In this document: piece by piece, positions 16,427-24,407 of the stretch | Position numbering within the stretch: position 1 is the first letter of the stretch | Layout: every line of letters starts with the position of its first letter | Assembly: GCA_029263315.1 (NCBI GenBank) | Contig: JAJCXR010000046.1 | Span: forward strand, 106,100-170,099 | DNA: 64,000 nt | From: Acidobacteriota bacterium | Lineage (GTDB): Bacteria; Acidobacteriota; Thermoanaerobaculia; Multivoradales; J023 | Reading direction: 5' to 3' | The notes under the pieces: model-generated | Database searches by the model: none | Seen by the model: the letters and a program-made list of their open reading frames with translations, nothing else | Told to the model about the DNA's origin: nothing | Translations under genes and position numbers: made by a program

Positions 16427-16846
16427 ATGGCAAAATTCAATCCCAAGAGTCGCGACGAGTTGGCGAAGTACGCCACCGAGGGTCCGTTGCCCACGTCAGA
16501 GAAGCAGAGTCTTCACAACGAGCTCCTGCAAACGGTCTCCGATATGGGTTTCGCTGACGGTGACCTGCGTCAGGTGCCGACAACCGTTCGCCAAATGACG
16601 GTGGCGGATCTTAACGACTTCGCACGCAAGATGTCGGGTGTTCCGCAGAACAACCCGTTGGTGAACAAGTTGACGGTCAAGGATATTCAAGGCGTCGAAT
16701 TCTTGTTCGGTGCGACAAAGAACGCGGCTTTGTCTCGCGTCGCCTCCGTCGACGAGCTCGCGGAGCTCGAGATCGACGTGTCGTGCTGCTGTTGCACCCC
16801 GTGCTGCTGCTGCGCTGCGACCGACGTACAGCCCTTTGCAGCTTGA
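16427..16846 (+). CDS. RiPP precursor peptide, streptolysin S-like Cys core
   Basis: A 139-residue precursor. Residues 1-118 form a long polar leader ending ASVDELAELEIDV. The core starts at Ser119: C120-C123, T124, P125, C126-C129, then AATDVQPFAA to the end, so eight Cys plus Ser/Thr are available for azole formation. CCCCTPCCCC resembles the SagA core (CCCCCTTCC) of streptolysin S, but the leader is several times longer than SagA's. A small hairpin (16387-16401) and a purine-rich Shine-Dalgarno (GAAAGG) precede it; a strong hairpin follows. Flanking YcaO, E1 and SagB genes support the call. The leader cleavage site is not evident. Confidence 0.92.
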   Translation: MAKFNPKSRDELAKYATEGPLPTSEKQSLHNELLQTVSDMGFADGDLRQVPTTVRQMTVADLNDFARKMSGVPQNNPLVNKLTVKDIQGVEFLFGATKNAALSRVASVDELAELEIDVSCCCCTPCCCCAATDVQPFAA

Positions 16847-16880
16847 GAGCGCTGAAAACAGCCGTTCGCTCAACACCAAG

Positions 16881-16914
16881 GCCGGCATTCCGCCGCCAGC
16901 GGCGGAATGTCGGC
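16881..16914 (+). terminator. Strong hairpin behind the precursor gene
   Basis: Two 15-base arms (16881-16895 and 16900-16914) pair fully with one G-U pair around a 4-base loop. No U-run follows (AAAACAAATC), so it is more likely a 3' stability or attenuation element than a full terminator. It would let the precursor be made in excess over the downstream enzymes. Confidence 0.6.
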
Positions 16915-16993
16915 AAAACAAATCTAGCGACTGCATAGCTCGACGACCTGGGTGGTTCGTCTTTCCTCTTCGTCTTGCAGATTAGGAAGTGGT

Positions 16994-18052
16994 ATGTACG
17001 CGAGGGGCCTGCAACTCATCGAAGTGTCAGAGGAGCGCACCGTTCTAAAACGAGGCGTTCATGAAATCATGCTCAGCGGGGCTGGAAATCGGCCAGTTCT
17101 GGAGACGCTCGTCAGCATGCTCGACGGCTCGCACAGCCGTGACGAGATCCTGAACGGCTTTCCAGGCGACCAGCGCTCTATCATCGACCAGTTGCTCACC
17201 GCACTGCTGCGTCGAGGATTGGCTTTCGAGAGCGCCGAGATGGCGCCCGAAGCACTCAGCGACGACGCCCTCCATGCGGCCTTCTATGCCAACTTCCTGC
17301 CCGCCTCGCGACAGGTCACCGCGAAGCTTGGACAGTCCTCTGTGCTGGTGGTCGGCAGCAGCCTGATCGCCCGCTCGTTGGTTTACAGTCTGCTCGAGAG
17401 CGGCGTCGGTCACGTCATGGTGATCGATCATCCGATCCTCAGCAACTTCACCACTGCCGTACCCTGGACCGAACATCTCGCCAAGGGTCCCTGGGCTGAG
17501 GGTGTCGCCGTCTACGAGACGATGCCCAGTCGCGATGTGCTCCGCGGCGTCTCCTTGATCTGCGCTACCAGCGATTTCGGCGAAGCCGAGGCCCTGCTTG
17601 ACCTCAACCGTCTGGCGCTGGAGCTCGAAAGGCCTTTTCTGCCGATCTGGCTAGCCGAGCTCATCGGTCACGTGGGACCGCTGAGCTATCCATACGAGAC
17701 GGCGTGTCTGCGCTGCTACCGGCTGCGCAGGGACTCCAATGACCAGAACTGGGACGTCAAGCGCGCCATTCGGGAAGTCATGGCCAATCCCGGTGAAGCC
17801 GCCGCTTCGGCGGGGTTCGTGCCGCCGATGCCGGGCATTCTCGGCCAAATAGGCGCGATGGAAGTTTTGAAAGCCATCGGCGAGCTGGTGCCCAGCGACA
17901 TCATCGGTCGCCAGATCGAAATCAATCTAACGTCTTTTGCATCCTCCGTGCGCAGGGTCCTCAAGGTGCCTCGCTGCCCCGACTGCAGCGAACAGAGCCG
18001 CGTCGCACCGATGGCCTTGACGCGCGGGCCACAGATCGCCCAACGGGTGTGA
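16994..18052 (+). CDS. RiPP cyclodehydratase partner, E1-like (copy 2)
   Basis: A 352-residue homologue of the protein at 13125. It has an N-terminal recognition-element-like region (TVLKRGVHEIMLSGAGN), a Rossmann-like SVLVVGSSLIARSLVYSLL, and Cys pairs CLRC and CPDC for zinc. The start at 16994 (MYARG) has AGGAAG 6 bases upstream; the frame from 16952 would overlap the region between the hairpin and this Shine-Dalgarno. It precedes the apparently active YcaO by 28 bases, so this pair is probably the working cyclodehydratase. Confidence 0.87.
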   Translation: MYARGLQLIEVSEERTVLKRGVHEIMLSGAGNRPVLETLVSMLDGSHSRDEILNGFPGDQRSIIDQLLTALLRRGLAFESAEMAPEALSDDALHAAFYANFLPASRQVTAKLGQSSVLVVGSSLIARSLVYSLLESGVGHVMVIDHPILSNFTTAVPWTEHLAKGPWAEGVAVYETMPSRDVLRGVSLICATSDFGEAEALLDLNRLALELERPFLPIWLAELIGHVGPLSYPYETACLRCYRLRRDSNDQNWDVKRAIREVMANPGEAAASAGFVPPMPGILGQIGAMEVLKAIGELVPSDIIGRQIEINLTSFASSVRRVLKVPRCPDCSEQSRVAPMALTRGPQIAQRV

Positions 18053-18080
18053 GCTTCGAAGCTCACCCCAGGGACCGCCG

Positions 18081-19424
18081 ATGATCCTCAATCCACCTCG
18101 CCAAAGCCTGAACCGCTTGCTCGGCCTCTGGGACCATCTGGTCGATGACCAGGTCGGCATCGTCAATGATGTGTACGAGCTGCCCATCGAGACGGACGAC
18201 CCGAGTTTCTTTCACGTCCTCTCCACCGCCTGCGACACGCAGCGCTTTACCCGTCTGCGCAACTTCGGAAACAACGGTGGCGTGTCCACCGACCGTTACG
18301 TCGCCTTCGCCAAGGCCGTGGGCGAAGCGGTGGAACGCTACTGTTCGGCCATCTTCCGCTACCGCGACCTGATCCTGGCACCGTTCGAGGGGCTCAGCGA
18401 GCCAGCCACCGACCCGGCTTCCTTCGCCCTCTACCTCGACGAGCAGTATCAAAGTGGTCTGATCCCTTGGGCGCCGTTCACACCCGATGCCATGGTGGCC
18501 TGGACCCGAGGCAGATCGCTTCACCAAGGTAGGGACGTATTGCTTCCAGCGGCTATGGTGTACGTTCCGTACCACTATCAGAGGAGCCTCGGCGACGCTC
18601 CGATCACCCAGCCCATCTCCACGGGTCTGGCCGCCGGTAGCTCATGGATCGAGGCCACACTGTCGGGCCTCTGTGAGGTGATCGAGCGCGACGCCTTCAC
18701 GCTCACTTGGCAAGCGCGCATGGCCCATCCGCGAATCGATCCCGCCACGGTTCCAGCAAGCTGCAAAAACCTTTTGGAGCGCTACCGAGCCGTCGGAATT
18801 GGCATCAAGATCATCGACATCACCTCGGATATTCGAATGCCGACGATGATGACGATCGCCCTATGTGAGGCGACGACTTCACCGGCAGTCGCGGTCGCTG
18901 CGGCCACCGATCCGCGGGCCGAGATCGCCTTGATCAAGAGCTTGGAAGAGCTGGCCCATACTCGCAAATTCGCCAAACAGCTGATGGAGTATACGCCGGA
19001 GATCCCCGATGAGGTCGAAGAGGAGCACCCCAAGGTACTGGACCAGAAAGACCATCTGCGCATGTACTGCGCACAGCGGTCCAAAGCATGGATCGAATTT
19101 GCCTGGTCCTCGTCGAAGGTCATCGACTTCGCCTCCATCGCCGACTATCCGGCAGTCACTCCGACCGCCGCCTTGAATCTGGCCGTCCAAGACCTGGCGG
19201 CGCAAGATCTCGATGTCTTGGTCTGCGACCTGACGACACCCGATATCGCGACGCTCGGGCTGTCGGTCGTCCGCGTCGTCGTGCCTGGCATGAACCCCCT
19301 ATTCATGGGTTATCACAACCGCGCTCAGGGGGGGCGACGTCTGTACACGGTCCCCCAGCACCTCGGTTTTCCGGGTTTGACGTGCGGCGAAAAAGATAAC
19401 CCCTATCCTCACCCATTCCCCTAG
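18081..19424 (+). CDS. YcaO cyclodehydratase (apparently active)
   Basis: A 447-residue YcaO that uses ATP to convert Cys/Ser/Thr of the precursor to azolines. The nucleotide-binding residues are intact: E82-x2-E85-R-Y, then E191, E199 and E202-R203-D204 (EATLSGLCEVIERDA). The C-terminus ends NPYPHPFP, the Pro-rich tail that reaches the active site in azoline-forming YcaO proteins. Other marks are STGLAAGSSW and VCDLTTPDIATLGLSVVRVV. It works with E1 copy 2 just upstream and SagB copy 2 21 bases downstream. Confidence 0.93.
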   Translation: MILNPPRQSLNRLLGLWDHLVDDQVGIVNDVYELPIETDDPSFFHVLSTACDTQRFTRLRNFGNNGGVSTDRYVAFAKAVGEAVERYCSAIFRYRDLILAPFEGLSEPATDPASFALYLDEQYQSGLIPWAPFTPDAMVAWTRGRSLHQGRDVLLPAAMVYVPYHYQRSLGDAPITQPISTGLAAGSSWIEATLSGLCEVIERDAFTLTWQARMAHPRIDPATVPASCKNLLERYRAVGIGIKIIDITSDIRMPTMMTIALCEATTSPAVAVAAATDPRAEIALIKSLEELAHTRKFAKQLMEYTPEIPDEVEEEHPKVLDQKDHLRMYCAQRSKAWIEFAWSSSKVIDFASIADYPAVTPTAALNLAVQDLAAQDLDVLVCDLTTPDIATLGLSVVRVVVPGMNPLFMGYHNRAQGGRRLYTVPQHLGFPGLTCGEKDNPYPHPFP

Positions 19425-19445
19425 ACCAAGCGCAAAGGAGCTGCA

Positions 19446-20285
19446 ATGGCCTTCGAAGCCATCGACGAAAAGCTGCGGTCGACATCGGACGACGATGCCT
19501 GGGAGCTCTTTCACGAGAACTCGAAGACCAGTCGACGGGAGCGACATTCGATCTTTCCCTTGCCGCCGTCCGACGCCACGATAGTGCGGAGCATGAACCG
19601 TTTGCGCACGGTCAAACCCTATTTGGACTACCCCAAGGTTGCGCTGCCCACCGACCATCCGCCGTCTGAGCAATCGTTCGACGAAGTGATGCGGGGACGG
19701 GTCACCGCACGTGCTTTTGACCGACACGCCCTGATCAGTGACCGACAGCTGGCCAAAGCCTTGTTCGCGGCTTACGGCATCACGCGGGACCAAGCCGAGA
19801 CCCACTATCCACGACCGTTCCGCACGATTCCCTCGGGCGGTGCCCTCTATCCGCTCGAGATCTACCTCCATGCCAACCGGGTCGACGGCCTATCGGCCGG
19901 GCTTTACCACTACAATGCCGAAGCGTCCAATCTCGACGTGCTGCGCCTGGGCAACGATAGCGAGAAAATCACCGGCTTCTTGTTCCAGCAAGAGCTCGGC
20001 GCCAACGCGGCTGCAATTCTCTTCATCTCAGCGGTCTTCTTCCGATCGACCTTCAAGTACGGCGACCGAGGCTACCGGTTCGTGCTCCTCGAAGCCGGGC
20101 ATTTGGCGCAGAACGTGATGCTCACGGCCAGTGGAATGGGTCTCGCCGCGGCTCCCATCGGCGGCTATCTGGATCGCGCTGTCGACCGCTATTTGGGCTT
20201 TGACGGGCTCACCGAATCGGTGGTTTACATGATCTTGCTGGGCCATCCACCGGCTCTCGAGGCGACACCGGAGGAAACACGGTGA
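19446..20285 (+). CDS. SagB-type FMN dehydrogenase (copy 2)
   Basis: A 279-residue azoline dehydrogenase of the SagB family with RTIPSGGALYPLEIYLHA, KYGDRGYRFVLLEAGHLAQN and APIGGYLD. The Shine-Dalgarno AAAGGAG lies 6 bases before the ATG. It is the homologue of the protein at 15562. Both keep the FMN-site motifs, so the dehydrogenase step may be duplicated in function or split between residues. Its end overlaps the P450 start. Confidence 0.88.
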   Translation: MAFEAIDEKLRSTSDDDAWELFHENSKTSRRERHSIFPLPPSDATIVRSMNRLRTVKPYLDYPKVALPTDHPPSEQSFDEVMRGRVTARAFDRHALISDRQLAKALFAAYGITRDQAETHYPRPFRTIPSGGALYPLEIYLHANRVDGLSAGLYHYNAEASNLDVLRLGNDSEKITGFLFQQELGANAAAILFISAVFFRSTFKYGDRGYRFVLLEAGHLAQNVMLTASGMGLAAAPIGGYLDRAVDRYLGFDGLTESVVYMILLGHPPALEATPEETR

Positions 20286-21619
20286 GCGCGGTGACCGGCA
20301 AGCGTCCACCACTGCTGCCCATGGGCCTACCTATCGATCCTGACCTCATTGCTCGCATCGGCTGGATCGCGGCATTTTTTATCTCCGGCTATCGGCATTT
20401 GGGCTCGGCTTTCCGCTACATGCGAAACGGCGAGATATTTACCGTTCTGGCGGGACCAGAAGCCAACCTGTTCATCACCCGAGAAGGTCGAGAGATTCTC
20501 AGCGCTGAGGAGTATCGGCGGGCCCAGAACGAAGAGCTCGGCATCGACAAGACCTTGGTCAGCATGGATGGCGAAGAACACCGGCGACACCGCCAGATCC
20601 AGCAGCGCGGCTACGCTCGCGCCGCCCTGGACGACCGTTACCCGGATCTGGTCAGCGCCATCCGGCACGCCGTGGGCCGGTGGCCACGGGGTGAGCCTAT
20701 CCTGGTTCGGGATGCGTTGCCGCCGCTCATCGCCGAGCTCTTGGGCATCGGCGTCATCAACCATCCGATCGGAGACCACTTCGACGATGTTGCGCTTTTT
20801 GTTCGTACGGTGGTGATCGAAACCGTTGCCAAGACGCGACCGCGCAGCGTGCTCGATAGCGACCAATACAAACACGCCAAGGCCAGATCGTTGGCTCTCG
20901 CCGATCGTGTAATAGCGGCCCACCAAGCTACGTCCGACGGACCGGGCCGGCCTGACCTGGTGGATGACCTGCTCGCCGCCTGGGCCGAGGACCCCGAGCT
21001 GATGACCGAGCAGGAGCTAAGAATCGCGGTGCTCGGCGGCTACATCGGAGGGCTCGACACTGTCGCCTACACCTGCGCCTTCATGCTCTACGCCCTGCTC
21101 GCGCATCCCCACGTCCTGACCCGGGTCCAGGAGGAAATCGACTCCACTTTCGCCAAGGGAATGCTCACCCCCGATGCACTCGCAGAGATGAAGACGCTGC
21201 ACTGCGCGGCGCTCGAAACCCTACGTCTGTATCCGTTGTCGGCGGCAATCCAGGCCAAGTCTGGCAAGACGTTCACCTTTGAAGGCTTTGAAATTCCAGC
21301 CGGGGCCAACCTGACCATCGCCACGACAGTGCCCCATTTCCTAGAGACCTTCTACGAACAACCGCTGGCCTTCGACATCGACCGCTTCACGGAGCCGCGC
21401 AACGAGCACCGCAATCCCGGTGCCTACGCTCCCTTTGGCCTCGGTCCCCATGTCTGCCTGGGAGCTGCCATGGCCCGCTCGCTGATCTCCCTGACCATGG
21501 CGACGCTGCTGCACACCGTGGACCTCGAGATACACCCCGCTGACTACGAGCTCACCATCGGCATGATCCCGGTGCCTGTTCCCGAAGACTTCCACATCAT
21601 CGTGCGCGGCGCCCGCTAG
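20282..21619 (+). CDS. Cytochrome P450
   Basis: A 445-residue P450 with a GTG start overlapping the SagB stop. The I-helix is YIGGLDTVAYT, the ExxR motif is ETLR, and the heme-binding loop is FGLGPHVCLGA with the Cys ligand near residue 394. The N-terminus has no clear membrane anchor, as usual for bacterial P450s. It is the last gene of the core operon and is probably a tailoring oxygenase acting on the peptide or on the attached acyl-derived part. No ferredoxin or reductase gene is next to it. Confidence 0.92.
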   Translation: MSAVTGKRPPLLPMGLPIDPDLIARIGWIAAFFISGYRHLGSAFRYMRNGEIFTVLAGPEANLFITREGREILSAEEYRRAQNEELGIDKTLVSMDGEEHRRHRQIQQRGYARAALDDRYPDLVSAIRHAVGRWPRGEPILVRDALPPLIAELLGIGVINHPIGDHFDDVALFVRTVVIETVAKTRPRSVLDSDQYKHAKARSLALADRVIAAHQATSDGPGRPDLVDDLLAAWAEDPELMTEQELRIAVLGGYIGGLDTVAYTCAFMLYALLAHPHVLTRVQEEIDSTFAKGMLTPDALAEMKTLHCAALETLRLYPLSAAIQAKSGKTFTFEGFEIPAGANLTIATTVPHFLETFYEQPLAFDIDRFTEPRNEHRNPGAYAPFGLGPHVCLGAAMARSLISLTMATLLHTVDLEIHPADYELTIGMIPVPVPEDFHIIVRGAR

Positions 21620-21798
21620 CCCGAATAGCTCACCAGATTTTGTCGCGAGAGGGCGTAGGTCTTTGGAGATACAAGGCTTGCTGCTTCGCAGCGCCGCAGG
21701 CGCACTTGCGGTACGTTGAGAAGCGGAGACGCAGCGTAACGCAGTAGATTCATGGACATACGATCTCGTAGCGGGAATCTGGTGAGAAGCTCGGGCTA
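21617..21798. repeat. 182-bp element bounded by 23-bp inverted repeats
   Basis: The arms 21617-21639 and 21776-21798 are inverted copies matching at 19 of 23 positions (TAGCCCGA, a 4-base mismatch block, CTCACCAGATT). The left arm includes the P450 stop codon. The inside has smaller palindromes (for example GCGCC-gca-GGCGC at 21693-21705). It sits between convergent genes, so it could be a two-way terminator, a MITE-like insertion or a structured RNA. Confidence 0.5.
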
Positions 21799-21814
21799 GA
21801 CGCCGCGAGGAACC

Positions 21815-23287
21815 TCAGAGCTCCTGCGCCAAGATCAGACGATTGCCATCGAGGTCAAAGAAGGGTGCCAGGCTGACGTAGTCGTGGATCACCTCCGTCG
21901 GCCCGTCGAAGATCACGCCCAGGGCTTCCATCGTACGGCGGCTAGCCTCGAGATCGGTGACGCCGAAGGTCAGGGTCGCGCCTCCGGTCACCACCTTTTC
22001 GACTTCGGACAGGCCGACCGACAGGCCGGGAGTCGCGGTCGCCAACTCGCACCAATTCAAATGATCGGCCCGATAGACGGCACGGAAGCCGAGGACGGAC
22101 TCATACCACTCAATGGACTTCGCGAGCACGCTGACGCAAAGGGTGCAAGTGACCTTCTCGCTGTAGGAGGGCCCCGGCAACGACGGCATGGCGCTCTGAG
22201 CGGCACGGCGGGCACCGGAACCCTCCGCCTCGATCACCGATGGGGTAGGGGGGCTCGCCGCCGAGTTAGCTGGCAAGGGAGGTGTCGTCGGCTTTTCAGC
22301 TGGGGGAGGAGTGTTCGCCACCGACACTCCAGGGTAGGAGATTCCGTCTAGGGCTTGGCGCCAAGCACCTGTGAGCTCGGGTCCAGCAGGGTCGAGCTCG
22401 GCGAGCAATGCCTGTACCTCACGTAGTCGCTCAGCAAAGAAACCGGCAAGATCCGCTGGCAGCTCTTTGACGCTCCCGGCATCCAGCACCGCGGGCAGGC
22501 TGCGCCGCCAGTCCGGGCTTGCTTCCAACAACGGTCGGATTGCAGCCATCAAAAACGGTAGGAATTCGAGCGGCTGGAAAGATAGATTGAGGGCCAGGGA
22601 ATAGCCGACTGCCTTGGCCTGATGCCAGGTGCCGGCGGGTAGACAGAGCAGGTCTCCTGGCTCGAGGATCACATCCTCGAAGCATGTCTCATCGACGCCC
22701 TCGACCTGCTCCCATGCCTGAACACTCGACGGCAGGCGCCCTGCATAGCGAGCCCGCCCATCGGCGTCGAGCACCGCATTGCTCGCTGGGAAAGATACGG
22801 ACGGCTCGGCGGAGAAACGCCAGCGTTTCCTGCCTTCAATTTGCAGGGTGGTTGCGATGCCTTTGTCGAAATGGGTGTTGAATCCGCAGCCAGCCGCCGA
22901 AAGATACGCTTTGACACTGAACCGGCCGGTGTACCCCAATTGTTTGGCTATGGTAGCGGCATAGGTGGCCAGCGCCGGATCGCCGCGGTCGATGGGATCG
23001 GCGCAGACGCTGGCACCCCGTGTCAAGTAGTCCTCGACTTCTGCAGCACAGATCGGTAAGTGGGGGCTTACCTGCTTTGACCCCTTCTCCTTGTCAAAGC
23101 TCACCCGCAGGAGGATGCCGGCCTCTTTGTGTCGTGCGATGGCACGATCGAAGGCCTGGCGTGAAAAAAGATGTCGAAACTTGTCCGGCGGGCCCGGGAT
23201 ATGCACCGGTCGACGCTCCCAGTAGTCGCCAAGGAACACCTCCGGTGAGACCGGATGCAAGAGATGCCGTAGCTCTTGGATCGACAT
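21815..23287 (-). CDS. JmjC/cupin dioxygenase fused to a VOC domain
   Basis: 490 residues. Residues 1-300 are a JmjC/cupin_4 domain (ribosomal-oxygenase type) with metal ligands in FNTHFDKGIATTLQIEG (HxD) and LPAGTWHQA (distal His). A Pro/Ser-rich linker follows near 310-365. Residues 370-490 are a vicinal-oxygen-chelate (glyoxalase/dioxygenase) domain: VTCTLCVSVLAKSIEWYESV at its start and APFFDLDGNRLILAQEL at its end. JmjC proteins hydroxylate peptide side chains using 2-oxoglutarate, so the RiPP core is a plausible substrate. It is convergent to the core operon. The domain fusion is unusual. Confidence 0.85.
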   Translation of the reverse strand: MSIQELRHLLHPVSPEVFLGDYWERRPVHIPGPPDKFRHLFSRQAFDRAIARHKEAGILLRVSFDKEKGSKQVSPHLPICAAEVEDYLTRGASVCADPIDRGDPALATYAATIAKQLGYTGRFSVKAYLSAAGCGFNTHFDKGIATTLQIEGRKRWRFSAEPSVSFPASNAVLDADGRARYAGRLPSSVQAWEQVEGVDETCFEDVILEPGDLLCLPAGTWHQAKAVGYSLALNLSFQPLEFLPFLMAAIRPLLEASPDWRRSLPAVLDAGSVKELPADLAGFFAERLREVQALLAELDPAGPELTGAWRQALDGISYPGVSVANTPPPAEKPTTPPLPANSAASPPTPSVIEAEGSGARRAAQSAMPSLPGPSYSEKVTCTLCVSVLAKSIEWYESVLGFRAVYRADHLNWCELATATPGLSVGLSEVEKVVTGGATLTFGVTDLEASRRTMEALGVIFDGPTEVIHDYVSLAPFFDLDGNRLILAQEL

Positions 23288-23345
23288 AGCCTCCTCCGTT
23301 TATCAGCCTGTGGCAGCACCCCAGGCTGTTGTGCCGTGCCGGCAA

Positions 23346-24098
23346 TCAATGCATTGTCAGTCCACCATCCACAGTGATTATCTGCCCGCTGACGAAGTTC
23401 GAGTCATCGGAAGCGAGGTAGGCCAACGTGCCTACCAAATCCTCAGGCTGTTGGGGCCGTTTGACACATTGGTTGTTGACAATCATGTCGACACGACTCC
23501 GACTCTCGTCGCTGTAGTTTCCCTTAGGAATCACTGCCCCCGGGGCGATTGCGTTCACTGTAATGCCGCAGCCGCCCAGCTCACGGGCCAGGGAACGGGT
23601 AAAGCCAACAATGCCTGCCTTGGCGGTGATGTAGTGCACCATGGCCGGCAACCCGACCCATACCAGATTGGTCGCAATGTTGATGATCTTTCCCTTGCCT
23701 TGCGCCTTCATAATGGGCAAAACCGCCTTGGAGCACAGAAAAACGCTGTCCAGGTTGATCTGGATGACCCGACGCCAGGCTTCGTAGTCGATGTCTTCAA
23801 ACTCGACATGGGGGTAGGATCCTGCGTTGTTGACGAGAACATCGATGGTGCCGAAATTCTCCACAGCAACTTCGGACATGCGTGCCGTATCTTCCGGTGA
23901 CGTCACATCGACCCGGACGGCCACAGCGATCGGCCGACGAGACGCTTCGTTAAGGGTAGCCGCCGTCTCTTCGGCATTCTCAAAGTCAATATCGGCCACT
24001 ACGACGCGCGCCCCGAGCGAGCACAAGTGTGCCGCATAGACACGGCCGATCCCGTTGGCACCACCTGTCACGATCACAGTCTTGTTGATCAGTTTCAT
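23346..24098 (-). CDS. Short-chain dehydrogenase/reductase
   Basis: A 250-residue classical SDR. The NAD(P) motif is TGGANGIG (TGxxxGxG) near residue 12, NNAG is near 90, the catalytic YxxxK is YITAK near 155, and DGGLTMH ends the protein. ADID after the second strand favours NAD(H). The usual catalytic Ser position reads NIATNLVW, so Thr or Asn stands where Ser is expected. It is 58 bases upstream of the JmjC-VOC gene on the same strand, so probably in the same operon. It may reduce or oxidise an alcohol or ketone in the pathway. Confidence 0.88.
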   Translation of the reverse strand: MKLINKTVIVTGGANGIGRVYAAHLCSLGARVVVADIDFENAEETAATLNEASRRPIAVAVRVDVTSPEDTARMSEVAVENFGTIDVLVNNAGSYPHVEFEDIDYEAWRRVIQINLDSVFLCSKAVLPIMKAQGKGKIINIATNLVWVGLPAMVHYITAKAGIVGFTRSLARELGGCGITVNAIAPGAVIPKGNYSDESRSRVDMIVNNQCVKRPQQPEDLVGTLAYLASDDSNFVSGQIITVDGGLTMH

Positions 24099-24407
24099 GG
24101 AATCAACACTCCTCCGATTCGTTACTAGGAACTGTCGGTGCCCTAGCTAGCTGCGAAACCCTGTTACCACGCGAGGGCAGAGAAAAACAATACTCCAATC
24201 TTATAGAGGATCACGATCCACGGCAAGCCTTGGATCGCAGCGCCCTTGCACCCATCTCGATGGCACTCTGCTGCGAACGGATGGACAAATCTGCTTGGCG
24301 CACCTCACCCTTCATGGTGGGCGGCCGTCGACGAAAAACTCCTCATTTTCGCCAGCGGCTGTCTTTCGTTACCGGTTGCAAAACTTGATGACCCGACCCG
24401 AGGGGGG
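24099..24407. other. Intergenic, no convincing gene
   Basis: About 300 bases between the SDR and RhiA-like genes, both read leftward. It is AT-richer near 24180-24230 (AAAAACAATACTCC, TTATAGAGG), which may hold the SDR/JmjC promoter. No frame looks coding. Confidence 0.4.
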
